Assembly (NCBI GenBank): GCA_949361645.1
Contig: OX442433.1
Location: 2,785,720-2,849,719 of the forward strand
DNA length: 64,000 bases
Source: Spongilla lacustris
Taxonomy: Eukaryota > Porifera > Demospongiae > Spongillida > Spongillidae
Direction: 5' to 3'
This document shows, one piece after another, positions 9,208-20,670 of the stretch (position 1 is the stretch's first letter; the number at the start of each line of letters is the position of its first letter). The position numbers and the translations under genes are program-made. Below the pieces are notes generated by a model. That model saw nothing but the letters and a program-made list of their open reading frames with translations, did not search any database and was not told where the DNA came from.

Positions 9208-10335
9208 GTGCATTTTAAAATTTACCATGTGCACAAATGTGATCAAGACTTGAGGATCCAATTGTTCTCTATGGCTCTTTTTAATTTGTGGAAATCCGGA
9301 AGCAGAACATACTGGGACCCACCGGACAGGAATGAAGACATAGATCCTGATGTAAGTTTTCATTCAACAAATATGAATACTAAATTTCATAGCATCATTT
9401 TAAAAAATATCATTTATCCTATTCCTATACTTCAGCTTACTGATTCCCTTACCAGCCCTGATGACTATGGTCGCTACATTAATACACAAGTTGCTCTCTG
9501 GCTTGATTCACGTTCTTACAATAAGCACAAACCTTTAAGAGAAGTGTCGGGATTTGTAATTGTCACACCTAAAATTCATGATGAGTTTGACAGCTTTCAA
9601 GCATCCCTATCAAATCCTGAATGGAGCAACCTAAAGATTTGCCAATTGCTGGAATACTGGAATAGTCATGCCAGGAAAATTTGTTTACCTAAAATTAATA
9701 TGTATCACAATCAGTATCTGCAATTAAAACCTGCAGATGTAGATGACTTGTGTGAGTGGATTTTGAAGCTCAGAGAATCATTCGGCAATGAGAGTAGTAG
9801 GATCAATGACAATGAAGATGATAAAAAGCTGCATACTGTAACTGTAAATGATGCTACTGATTCCAACAATGATCAGATAAAAAATACCAAGACACAATTG
9901 TCAATGCCACACAGTGTTTATTGAAGCTACGGTATGGCACACCAAGCTTGCAAAATTCTTTACTAGGATCCACCGGTGCCTTTGAAGTGATTGGAGGCAG
10001 GAAAGAATTTATTCAGGTGCTTCACTCCAATAAAGACCATTGGCTGACAATATCAACCATCGATTGCTATCCCGTGGTTAAGGTGTATGACAGCATGAAC
10101 ACCGCGATTCCTCTCAGTACAAAGCAGCAGATCTGTTCGATTCATATGCCAACCGAGCGTCTTATCAGCTTAGAGTTCGTTGCTGTTGATAGGCAAAATA
10201 ATTCAAACGATTGTGGTGTTTTCGCGGTTGGCTTTTGCCACTGCGCGCTCTTTGTGCTGGGAAAGACCCCCAGTACTTGCACTTCAACACTGAAGGTACA
10301 TCCATGCGGGACCATTCACTACAGTGTTTAGAGAA
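9208..10335 (+). pseudogene. Ulp1/C48-type cysteine protease region of the Ginger-like protein
   Basis: One frame (9208-9924) carries a poorly characterised linker (for example WNSHARKICLPKINMYHNQY) and is broken near 9921. The next frame (9921-10331) contains the protease core: KDHWLTISTIDC with the catalytic His, VKVYDSMNT with the Asp, and SNDCGVFAVGFCHCAL with the nucleophile Cys. This His-Asp-Cys order with N-D-C-G is typical of adenain/Ulp1 proteases that cleave ubiquitin-like modifiers. Ginger1 elements are known to carry Ulp1 domains. The protease's role in transposition is unknown. Confidence 0.75.
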
Positions 10336-10539
10336 AGGTGTGATACAACCCTTCCCTTCAGAAATGCTGACAAGAAGGCGAGCGCGTATAGGGACATGAA
10401 AAATGACAAGACTGAGGTATTTTGCACGTGTCGGAGTACCGAAGATAAAGATATGTTGAAGTGTGTTAAATGTACGTGCATCAAGGAGTCCAATAGGAAA
10501 GACTGTAGCATAACGTGGCTGTGCGACTCATGCAGCTAA
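10324..10539 (+). pseudogene. PHD-finger-like C-terminus of the Ginger-like protein
   Basis: The frame continues from the protease (GVIQPFPSEML in the neighbouring phase matches EQMTPFPSNNI in the second copy) to a Cys-rich end: VFCTCRSTEDKDMLKCVKCT, then KDCSITWLCDSCS and stop. The second copy at 41.1 kb has a fuller PHD finger (CTGCKEWYHESC), so this one appears to have lost the central His-Cys pair. PHD fingers bind histone tails, so chromatin targeting of integration is plausible (inference). Confidence 0.6.
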
Positions 10540-10689
10540 TTAGCCTGTACGCATTTGTCTGTAAATGCTGTAAGCAGTGTTGTCGCGATTTGATATTATG
10601 AATTTTCACTTTCATTACAAAACACCAAGTGTGTACTAACTCAATGACATTGATTTTTATTAAAATCGAAAACAACGCTGCGGGTCAAA

Positions 10690-10848
10690 AACACAGACCC
10701 GACTCAAATCGGGTCAGAATAAGAGCAATACCAAAAACCGGGTCAACCAGCTTTAAATCCTGTCAACCGGTTTTGAATCGGGTCAACCCGGTTTGAATCG
10801 TGTCAACCCGATTTAAATCGGGTCACGGATTCAAACCGGGCCGTAACA
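10690..10848. repeat. Right TIR of the Ginger-like element
   Basis: An array of related units such as gggtcaacccgatttaaatc, with five or more copies of the 'GGGTCAACCxG + TTTAAATC/TTTGAATC' motif. It ends TCAAACCGGGCCGTAACA, the complement of the left end. The unit number differs between left and right ends. Confidence 0.85.
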
Positions 10849-11269
10849 GTATCTCTCCGTCGACCGATACCGCTTGGAAGTTTTATTACATTGAGCGTAA
10901 CGAACTAAGGTTGTATGGTCATCAATTTGTCACAATACTATTCCTTTTTGCTGATATACTCGCCATTCATTTTAAAAACAGCTCAGTGCATGCTCTGCCT
11001 CGAGAAATGTGGCACGAATATGTTTCTTAACTCGTAAGTCATTTTCTGAATCGTACGTTTTATGGTCGGCTCGAAAAGGTTGACATATTTGTGACTACAA
11101 AAGGGGGACCATATGAAGCAGAGGAAGACCATGGATGGTGACCATGGATGGTCCAGGGGGACCGTCTGTAGCACCATGGACCATTTACGGCGTGACAGGA
11201 CCTGCTATAAATGTATATAAAACAATTATATGGGACAGTTCACGCGAAAATTTCCCCATTGTTATAGTT

Positions 11270-11640
11270 CTATAATGTTATAAAAATGCCTTACACGTGA
11301 ACCGCTATAACGTCCGAACGGTTAACGCTATCAACATACTATTTTTGATAATGCATAGGACACAATTTGTCTATTACAAATGCATTTTGGGGTCTAACAT
11401 AAGCTCTGTGCCAGTATTGCAGCGTTCGATACACCACTTGGTTCAAACTCGCCATAACTTTCGGCAGAAGTATAATCAAATCGCTTCAAATTCGGATTGT
11501 AGGTATAGAGAGGTTCCTTAGCTATATTGGTTTGTTATGTTTTATTTCATCCATTACAGAGATATACAATTGACGTGCACTTTTTACGGCTCGATGATTT
11601 GGGCATAGAGCGTCCCACTCAAGGTATTGGGAGGCGGTGA
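11270..11640. repeat. Single arm of a foldback repeat family
   Basis: The stretch from gttataaaaatgccttacac through cgccataactttcggcag to the 'tttgttatgtttta' region matches the arms of the foldback at 19308-19890, and parts of 29318-29817 and 41742-43030. Only one arm is recognisable here. No coding sequence is seen from 10853 to 12116; an (AAATC)n run lies at about 11731-11752. Confidence 0.55.
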
Positions 11641-12116
11641 TTATATCATTATACCAATGTTCCCGCACGGCCACGGGAACAACATTGAATGCAATTATTT
11701 ACCTCATGCAGTGTACTTTTTGTACCTGTAAATCAAATCAAATCAAATCAAATTGGTAACTTTTAAAAGGGGCGTGATTAAATGAAAAACATGGCGCCGG
11801 GACTGGATTGAGTGCGAGGCAAGTTCTTGGTAACAGCTATATAAGCAGAAGATATATTTGGTTCGTAGGGCATGCAGCATTAATTAAGTGCGCGGTGCAT
11901 GTGAGTATTTTTGAGACTGTGGGTTCGGGTCACAGTAGAAAACTACTTGGGTTGAGTGATCTCTCCACACCTTCAAACCGAGATTGAAAAAAGGGACAGT
12001 GTTCGGTTTTCTTGTTTTGTGCAAGCCGTTTGCCCCGCTGGCCCGCTCGTAATTGCTCACGTGAACAGTTGTAAACACAATTATTGGCGGGAACCAAAGT
12101 AGACATGCAGTATAAC

Positions 12117-14172
12117 TGTTACTGCCCGATTTGAATCCGTGACCCGATTAAAATCGGGTTGACCCGATTTAAAGCGGGTCGGAAGTTAAAATCCGGTCGA
12201 CTGGATTTTCATCATACACATGTATGTGGCTGAGATCGTTGGTGTCAGTGAGTCTGAATTCGACGCAATCCTATCAGAGAAATTCACTCCTAACGGAAAG
12301 AGAGGAACTGCGGCGTGTACTATTCAGCCTTTGGTGAGAGTGTATAAAACAATCTCTTCAATATCCTGTATTGTGCAACACAAAGTGCGACAGTTCATCA
12401 TAATCCAGCTAATGAGTTTGACGTGCCTTGATGCAGAGGGCGTCCTCGTTGTTTCCACCAAGGAGCAGGTACTGTATAATAGTATCTGACGCGCAGGGTG
12501 TTAGAATTTATGTGAATTGATACCATAGATAATATCTATGATTGATACTAATATGTTCATAATTCTGTCGTCTGGCCATGGTAAGAATGCATACCGCTAC
12601 ACAAACTAATTCCAGTCCAGTCGAAGTAAACAATCCGAATAATGTGAGCCATGGTTCTGCTATCATCTGTGTTTGTTTTGTTTTGCACTGCATGAATTGT
12701 GGCTCTCACAATGTAGATCGTATCAGCATACAAGTCCTCACCATGCAGCACTGATGATATCTATGCTCTGCATGTCACATACTTGTGTCAACTATTATGC
12801 TTAGGCCAGTAAAGGTGACCTCTTGCAGCTTTTTTCCTACATGTGTGGTGCCTCCCAGGCGAATATGATCAAACATCAGCATACAAGTCCTCACCATGCA
12901 GCACTGATGATATCTATGCTCTGCATGTCACAAACTTGTGTCAACTGTACATGTTATGCTTAGGCCAGTAAAGGTGACCTCTTGCAGCTTTTTTCCTATT
13001 GCATGAGTGGTGCCTCCCAGGCGAATATGATCAAACATGCATGCAGCATTAAAGTAACAAAGAGCTTATACAGTGTACAGGCTATTTTTGGAAGCCATTC
13101 ACTCCATGGTGGTGTCTTCAGCTTGCTCTTCATTACTGATCTCTCCTCCTATAATTTCTTTGATGAGCACATTCCCCTAACCCCTGGCTCTGTGGATGAC
13201 GAGGTCGACCACTCACTAATTGTATTTCTGTGTGCCACATTGCAATTGCCTGTAAACCTTCAGTCACATGATTTACAAATTCTCGGCCATTGTCCAAGTG
13301 AAGTATGCGAGGTCAGCGGCATAGGAAGGAGTTTAAAACTGGGGGGCAAACGAAATACGAGTGGGGGGGGGGGGGGGGGGGGGGGTCCCCCTTGCAATGC
13401 GCAATGTAAGCTAAACCACTTATTAATAATTTAGGTAGGTAATTCGTGAATAATACATCGAAATCGAATCATTCTGAGCAAAATTCAAAAGATAGGTTTC
13501 ACTTGGTTTCTAATAAAAATAAAATAGTATCGCTGGTGTAAAAGTGGAGGGGCATGGCCCCCCCCACTTTTAAAAGTGGGGGGCAATTGCCCCCCCCCCC
13601 CCCCCCCCCCCTTTTCCTACGCCACTGAAGGTATACCAAATTAGGGGAAAATCTGCATGTTTAATACATTTGCAACATTTATAGCTGTTTTGCTTTCAAT
13701 GGCATAGGTAAAATTGAATTTGGACCAATTTAATGATCTATACATTATGAAGAATGCACTCAGTTAATTTCTCCATGCAGCAATTGCCTCATGTCTATGA
13801 GATCAATCTGGGAAATAAATGTGCACAAGTGGCACAATTGTCAATGCAACACAGTGTTTATTGAAGCTACAGTATTGCACACCAAGCTTGCAAAATTCTT
13901 TACTAGGATCCACTGGTCCCTTTGAAGTGATTGGAGGCAGAAACTGAGAAAAGAATTTATCCAAGTGCTTCACTCCAATAACGACCATTGGCTGACAATA
14001 TCAACCATCAATTGGTTAAGATGTATGGCAGCATGATTCCTCTCTATACAAGGCAGCAGATCTGTTCGATTCTTATGTCAACCGAACGTCTTATCAGCGT
14101 AGAATTCGTTGCAGTTGATAGGCAAAGCTATTGTGGTCTTTTCGCGTTCTCTTTAAGAACCCCCAGTACTTG
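12117..14172 (+). mobile_element. Rearranged relic of the Ginger-like family
   Basis: It starts TGTTACTGCCCGATTTGAATCC and repeats the left TIR and first exon of the 6020 element (VGVSESEFDA and TCLDAEGVLVVSTKEQ are readable near 12240-12470). Next come a 153-bp tandem duplication (about 12721-13036), an integrase segment in inverted orientation (about 13075-13800, complementary to 7505-7925), and part of the Ulp1 region in forward orientation (about 13830-14172, homologous to 9892-10280). The right TIR and PHD region are missing. It cannot encode a protein. Confidence 0.8.
13314..13627. mobile_element. 314-bp MITE inserted in the inverted integrase segment, 5-bp TSD
   Basis: The left end is CAGCGGCATAGGAAGG and the right end CCTTTTCCTACGCCACTG. 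The flanks are GAGGT (13309-13313) and AAGGT (13628-13632), a 5-bp duplication with one change. The homologous uninterrupted integrase sequence at about 7695 (minus strand 'tatgcgaggtacacc') shows the empty site. The interior holds a G tract (about 13363-13385), a C tract (about 13590-13611) and no gene. Confidence 0.8.
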
Positions 14173-14299
14173 CATGCACTAGTGCGCGCGCGCGAGCGTG
14201 CGATTAGACACTATATTAATTTTAATTTCGCGCGATTTCTATCGCTTTGTATGTATGCACCTTCAGACCATATCTACCTACGACCATGCATTTGATATA

Positions 14300-14405
14300 C
14301 AGGGCTGCCGCGATTATACATGTATCGCGATATGTATATCTGATATACACGTCGATATTAATATACATGTACATATCGCGATATACATGTATCGCGGCAG
14401 CCCTG
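14300..14405. repeat. 106-bp miniature foldback with CAGGGCTGCCGCGA ends
   Basis: CAGGGCTGCCGCGAT at the left is mirrored by CGCGGCAGCCCTG at the right, and most of the interior (tatcgcgatatgtat) is also self-complementary. No target duplication could be recognised. Confidence 0.6.
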
Positions 14406-14409
14406 CATG

Positions 14410-15195
14410 GCGATATGCGATCATTCCCCCGCCAAAATGCTTACCTAATCCACAGATCTGATATAGTACCAGTACTGCCAATAGCATGATTTTAATGCAC
14501 TTGGATAAAGCCATCACTCGATCGTTGTAACCGACTGATACCTTAGACTTACTGATGAACTATAATAGGCTTATGAACTATAATACTACACTGAACTAGT
14601 CCGCGCGTACGCAATACCCAAGACAACATGCATGCTATAATGATGAATAAATGACCGTGATGTCGTGGAGTGAGGGAAAAACAACCGTAGTTTATAAAAG
14701 TATTCCGCCGCATGAATGCAATGTATATAAAAACAATACATGTAGTCCCTTCCCTTTAACGGCGTAAGAAATGCAATATGCTATTTTTACGTCACGTCCG
14801 GAGTACTTCCTGCTAGTCACTCACAGGTGATGTATGTGTCGTGTGTAAAATGACTCGCAAGGTGGACAACAAGGGTATATCTATGTACTGTAAGAAGTAG
14901 GAGGGCAACGTTGCGTATAAAAGCGCACGGTTCTAATAGCATTCGAAACACCAGACCTATACAGACAAGTAGTGAAGTACGAGCGTGTTTATACAAAGTA
15001 CAAAATTGCGATAAACATTGCGTCATATTGGTCTGGGAATGAGACTAGCACTTTCCTTGGCTGATATCAATCGCGACACAGTAAATAAATGCCTTGGCAA
15101 CACTGACCTATCTATTAGGCTTTGCTTTCGGTTAGCCGATTGCATTTTTATCCCGTGGCAAATTAATTAGCCACGTTCCGCTTCGGAGCGCTGCC
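14410..15195. other. Non-genic interval
   Basis: I see no supported gene. A ~55-bp stretch at 14757-14815 (ending ccggagtacttcctgc) is complementary to 16025-16085 (starting gcaggaagtactccgg), so a larger decayed element with inverted ends may span this region and include the MITE at 15201. Confidence 0.4.
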
Positions 15196-15200
15196 ATATT

Positions 15201-15916
15201 CAGCGGCGGATCCAGGATTTCTGGAAGGGGGGGTCTAATAACTATATTCACAAGCGGGGGTGGGTACTGGAGGGGGCGTGCCCCCTCCCGTAACAGCTAG
15301 GGGGTCTGGGGGAGCGCTGTAAGCTCCCCCAGCGAGAAGCCCCAGCCGCTTTTTCACTTTTGCGTTCATTTAGCATGAAATCAAGCATACTTTGAAAGTG
15401 TATTCAATATTGATAGCTAGCAAGCGCAATATTCGAATTGATTAATACATGTATAGAAGCTTGCGTGAGTCAACATGGATAAAGATAGCGAATAGAAACT
15501 CTATGCAAAGCCATTGTGACCGTATTCTGGTCTAAACGACACACACGTTTTACCTTTAATAGTATTATATACCTACTTGATTTAGCTCTACGGCCTCTAC
15601 CTGTTTCCTGAGGTAAACTATCTTCCTTTGATCGCTTACTTCTTGCTCGCACCATTCCATCGCGCAGCAGTAATACTAATTAAACACGCTTGGAGGGCCT
15701 TGGCTTTAGACCCCCCCCCCACACACACACACACTCTCACACACACTTTGGGTAGAATGCTAACTCACTAATCAGTTCACTCGCGTTCACTAAACGCTTC
15801 GTTTTTCAACTTGTCAATCATGTAATTAATTATTCATAAGTTAATTTATTCATAACTGGTCGGGCCGAGGGGGGGGGTCTTTAGACCCCTTAGACCCCCC
15901 CCTGGATCCGCCACTG
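15201..15916. mobile_element. 716-bp MITE, TIR CAGCGGCGGATCCAGG, 5-bp TSD ATATT
   Basis: The left end CAGCGGCGGATCCAGG is matched by CCTGGATCCGCCACTG on the right. ATATT is duplicated exactly (15196-15200 and 15917-15921). The subterminal text 'gggggggtct' is also mirrored. It contains no transposase and belongs to the same family type as 4985-5519. Confidence 0.8.
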
Positions 15917-16274
15917 ATATTACGGATCTCTAGTGGCTCCTCGAGAAATTTAACTGGGATGTCTGCCTCTGTGAGTACTGTTGTGACAGAGGCTTGGTCG
16001 GTCGAAAATTATCAACAGTCGCGCGCAGGAAGTACTCCGGAAGTGACGCAATTAAGAAAAATTGCATTCCTTACGTCGTCGCGCCTCATTCCCGGCAGCT
16101 TAAAAGTGAAAGAAAGCCTTTTTTTCGCGTGACCTTCAGGCTCTTACTTTTTGTTTACCAGCACTTCCTTCATGCAACTGACTAAGGGAAGCTTATATCG
16201 AGACTGAGTTACGTTAGTAATGCGCCTGTCAATCGTAACTGCGAAAATTAGTCCGGGCGAGAATCGTTCCGGGT

Positions 16275-16323
16275 TGACCACTTTTGCCTGCCAAAGAGCG
16301 GATCACGTTTGGCAGCCAAAAGT
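16275..16323. repeat. Short hairpin
   Basis: ccacttttgcctgccaaa and tttggcagccaaaagtgg are complementary with one mismatch, around a 12-nt loop. The rest of 15920-18150 shows no supported gene. Short 'ttatccg..cggataa' motifs recur at 16340-16920. Confidence 0.5.
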
Positions 16324-16999
16324 GGTCCGGTGTAACGGTACACTTTATCCCAATATATTTTATCCGCCCGGATAAATGAATGCATGAACACAGGATATTA
16401 TAACCGCCTGAGACACGAAACAGTGCCGCGGTAAGCGGAGTTCAGTACTACCTACCTTTGGAAAAAAATCGGCGCATCGAACATATATAGAAGCTGAGCT
16501 CTATCGCTGTTAACTTTTTGGTCCACCTTAATAAAAGGGCGAACGCTCAGTATAAATTGTACTAACAACCGTGCTACAACTAACATATACAGGATGTACT
16601 GCTTGTGGATAAATATCTGTTCCGATAAAACTTAAAAATACAAAATAGCCTTTTTTAACAGTCACAGGGAAAAAAAAACTAGTCGAATCAAATTTCACTG
16701 TGTGATTTTAACATTTTTAAATTGATTTTTGTGCGATTTTATATACTGTTCAATCACGTAATGATTCCAAAATGATTTTTTCCCCTGTGAGTTACCATTC
16801 TGCAGCAATTTTAAAAACAGATTATCCCCCGTAAAATTTTATCCTCCTGGTAATGTATTCCGGAATTTTTTATCCGTCCTGATAAATTAATCGGGAATAG
16901 TTTATCGGCCGTCAGAATTAACTATCCCTCTTACCGATAGTGATCAAAATACGCAAATCACATAATTACACTTACTTCAGATTGTAATTGTTGCGAGTG

Positions 17000-19200
17000 T
17001 GTGTGTGTGTGTGCGCGCAGGCTGTACGCGTACGTCGTATGCTTGCTCAGCGTACTTAAGGCTGCCACTTAATGAATTTACGTCATAAAAAATGGCGACT
17101 ATGTACAAAAGTCAAATCCCACGCAAAAAGCGTCCCCTATGATAGAAACTTTAGACGAGTGTATTTTATATACTGTTCCAACTATTTGTAACGTTCTATG
17201 ATTAGAAAACCACCCTGCGGTATGTAACCGCTTGGAATACGGCGATATATCCAATTACGGCTGTATGCCAGGATGTTGCGATCCGTGTCTTAGAAAACTA
17301 ATGGGGTATTTAAAATCCCCATTTGTTTGCACGTATTATGCCGACTGGGGAATTTAAATAATTGGCTTGCTGTACTCACAACAACCATGCACAAAGTTCA
17401 AAATGGCCGACCAGCTGCACAAAGACTAATGAATCTTCGATGCACGGTCCAGTTATTGAAATCCCCAATCATAAGCCATAAGTATCAACCTAGACTCCTA
17501 GAGGAACCTGCCAAGCATTAAAAAGTTACCTTCGAGCTGCATTTTCACCCCGGCGTTTTAGAAGTCCGTTAATACGCGGGTCAAGTACAGTGGTTATTAA
17601 CAAATAACCAGGTGGCTGATTAGTGTTGCTCGACAGCTGCTGTTAATTTTTGGCAATCGTTAGTTTGGGAGCATATAACGCAAATGTTATGCTGTGGATC
17701 TATCGAGGGTCATAATAGGTATGAAAGTTGTACAAAAGTAGACGTCATAAGCTAACGGGAGATCGATAAGTAACGATCCGCATAACGTCATAATGATGTA
17801 ATACAAACATGAATGTTGACAATGTGTCAACAACACGAAACAAGATTTTTAACATGAGGCAGCCTTAACTACCCTGAGTGTGCATCTTCAATCTGTGTTT
17901 GTGCAAGGATTGCAGGCAATAATTATAACAATCAAAAGTTTGCGTATACGTGCATGCATCGTTTGTGGGCCTCGGCTGATTTATAGTTTCTACCAGCTGT
18001 TCATTTTGTTTTGATCTCTCTAGTGTAATGGCAGTACATGTAGTTGCTGCACAAGTTGACTCGGATGTTCTGCTGCATGCATGCTACGTGTTGCATACTG
18101 CAATTCATGCAGGTATAAATAATTAACAGATTAAAACTGGTATACCAGCATTAGAATGATTGACTTGAGATGTTATCATGCATGTTTACTTTTTCAAGTT
18201 GGTTGCTGTGATACCTCCTCGTAAGACCAGCAAGTAAGTACATGTTACATCCACATATCTGAGATATCACAGAAGGACCATACTGTTTGGAATCCTTTCT
18301 GCTGCTTCCATGCTGTGATAGGCTGTACAATACTTGATCTTCTATCTTGAACGACACCATTTCATTACCTTTAGCAATCTGCCCTTTAGCATTACTTCCC
18401 ATCCTTTCGTGAAGTGATTGTCCTCTTACAACCACCATGCACCTACCTCTCCATCTGCTGACCGTTGAGTACAATTAGACATGCTACCCTCCAGCTTTCA
18501 CTGGTCTTGGCCCTCCCTGAGCAGTTCTCTCTCCTCTCAGATCACTCAATTATAGCAGCAACCTCTTCAATTACTGGCTGTAGGATATACACAAAATGTA
18601 GCTGGGCACCCTCTCACTTGCCCGCAACCTCTGTCTTAGCTGATGGCACTCTGTCACCAGCGATAGCTCTCTGCACCTTCACTAATTGATCAGAATAAAA
18701 CTTCCTTTTAAGACCAATAAGTTTATATGAGTTTTTCCCACGTGGTAATCATTCAATGGCGGCGTACGAGAATTAAGTAAGATATTGAGCTTACTGAGAT
18801 AAAAATTAAAATGGCTAATTTTCTAAAGTGTGAATATGCATATGAATATCCACCGCGCAGCTAGCGCTCGAAAGAACTAAAATGTTCTTTTCAGGTAGTA
18901 CCAGGGCCGACGCCAGCATGCATTTTAAAAGTGGTCCGGAGAAAATGCCTTTATAATTCCCATCCGCCGTCATTGACAGTTATAAATCCACTGTTCGAAC
19001 AGCATGCATGCCCAATAATTCGATACGTACAATAACATGTATACTGAGCAGATAGAACCAGCTAGACACCTCATGGTGGAACACCGCTCAACGCATAACA
19101 AAGTCCGCCAATCAAGACATCTACGATATTCAGAACTGATGTCATGGCCGAACGTCAGGAAAAGAGTCAGTGTACCTACGGACACCTGACTAGTGCATAA
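17000..19200. other. Non-genic interval
   Basis: I find no domain or convincing exon here. Open frames near 18150-18690 on both strands are unrecognised and lack supporting homology within the window. Confidence 0.35.
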
Positions 19201-19204
19201 GAGT

Positions 19205-19252
19205 ACGTAGCGCGTTTGATTAACGCACGTGCGTTAATCAAACGCGCTACGT
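19205..19252. repeat. Perfect 48-bp palindrome
   Basis: The 24-base left arm begins acgtagcgcgtttgattaac and meets its exact complement at 19228/19229 with no loop. Flanking bases (t on both sides) break the symmetry. It lies 56 bp left of the foldback element at 19308. Confidence 0.95.
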
Positions 19253-19307
19253 TGAAATGCATCTAATAATGTTTTTGTTCAGTTTAGGAGATACATATGT
19301 GTGTGTG

Positions 19308-19890
19308 TTATAAAAATATCTTACGCCTAAGTCACTATATAACTTCCGAAAATTTTTCCACACTTCATACTACGCCATTTAAATATCAAGTCTTGCGCTA
19401 GTTCCGATCCGTGCCAGTATTAAAACCTACGATTCACTACGGGGTTCATAACTTTCGGCAGGAATAATCAAATCGACGGCTTCAAATTCAGTTTATAGAG
19501 GTCACTCTCCTATTGGATTGTTCTGTTCGTTAATTTTTATGTCAGATTTGAGCGCGAAAAAGAGTACAAATGTACATGGTTTGTTCAACTTTATCTCCGT
19601 ATAAAGATTAACGAACAGAACAATGTAATAGATGAGGCCGTCTACCTACAAACCGAATTTGAAGCGATTTGATTTCTCCTGCCCGCCGAAAGGTATGGCG
19701 GGTTTGAACCCCGTGGCCCGGCGTGGGGTATCGGACGTTGTAATACTAACACGGAGCTATAGCTCAAGACCTCAAAATGTATTTTTAAAAATAGTGCAGT
19801 ATGATCATGACATGAAGTTTTGAAAATAGGACGTTGGTAGCTATAAGTTATATCGATTCAGGTGTAAGGCATTTTTATGCAATTTATAAT
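19308..19890. repeat. Foldback element with ~280-bp arms
   Basis: The left arm (ttataaaaatatcttacgcc ... cataactttcggcagga ... attgttctgttcgttaa) is mirrored by the right arm (ttaacgaacagaacaatg ... cctgcccgccgaaaggtatg ... gtgtaaggcatttttatgca). The arms are diverged by tens of percent by eye. There is no coding sequence. The same repeat provides the host sequence for the nested elements at 29.3-41.8 kb. Confidence 0.7.
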
Positions 19891-19909
19891 GTCAACTTCT
19901 ATATAAATT

Positions 19910-20230
19910 TGCACATGCATACAACGGGAAAAGAAACGAAAGTACTCAGCAGCTGTTGAGGAAAGACGTGCGTCATTTGATTCCTTTGTTGATGGGGTTG
20001 ATGCACAACACCGGATGAAGCGCAAGCGCCTATGTGACCAAATTGCACTGAAGTGGAAAAGTCACATCCTGAAGTAATGGGATGGGTGCGTGTCAGAATG
20101 GATTTCACTATTTTACGTGCAACTTAACAAACTCTTGCTTGGGTGGGTCAGGGTACAATGGAGAAGTGGACATGGCTGGATGATGGAGCAGGCCTCTCCC
20201 ATTTTCCTCACTGCGCGACAATAAATGTGG
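19910..20230 (+). pseudogene. Retroelement C-terminal scrap
   Basis: The frame near 19927-20080 reads EKKRKYSAAVEERRASFDSF and DQIALKWKSHILK, then continues with a frame change into a W-V-R-V-R-like segment and KWRSGHG. This resembles the C-terminal tail repeatedly found downstream of RT in metazoan retroelements, recognised by memory of the pattern only. It is short and broken. Confidence 0.35.
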
Positions 20231-20638
20231 ATTGTATCAATCAGGTGTATAAATGTGTGTTACATGTATGTGTTTTATATTGTATTGTATTTTAATGCAA
20301 GCTCTTATGTTCCATGATTTTTTTGCTGCAAATATACCCAGCAGACCTGTGGTGTGATTACAATCAGTTAAGTTTTAATCCTACATGGTGGCAGTGGTGG
20401 GTCCGCTGAATATAAAGGAATGTACATTTTGTAATAGTAGTAGACCGGTCTGACCCTAGCCATGCCATTGCTGCATCGGGGGGTTGAAAATGTGGACAAT
20501 GTCTCAAATTAAAGCAGCTACTGTCACACGTGCATGCATGTATGGGCTTTCCAGTGCCCAAGGATGAAGCTCTACTTGGTGTAAGTAAAGAAAAGGGGTA
20601 AGTGTGGAATCTGACCACCACCGGACCACCCTGCTCTC

Positions 20639-20639
<1 letters not shown>

Positions 20640-20670
<31 letters not shown>
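20640..20670. repeat. Poly-C tract (31 nt)
   Basis: An uninterrupted C run. Comparable runs are at 5817-5847, 13590-13611, 34695-34719 and 44263-44292. The rest of 20230-21280 shows no supported gene. Confidence 0.95.

Larger units (their letters stand above)
6020..10848 (+). mobile_element. Ginger-like (gypsy integrase-related) DNA transposon, 4829 bp
   Basis: The element begins TGTTACGGCCCGGTTTG and ends with its complement (CAAACCGGGCCGTAACA). A 4-bp duplication GTAT flanks it exactly (6016-6019 and 10849-10852). The interior encodes, through several introns, a gypsy-like integrase with zinc-binding and GPY/F-like modules, a Cys-rich region, a Ulp1-type protease and a PHD finger. Published Ginger1 transposons have 40-270-bp TIRs, gypsy-like integrase and OTU or Ulp1 C-terminal domains, but use CCGG/CCGT duplications, so the GTAT duplication is atypical. 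Several disabling mutations show this copy is dead. Confidence 0.85.
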
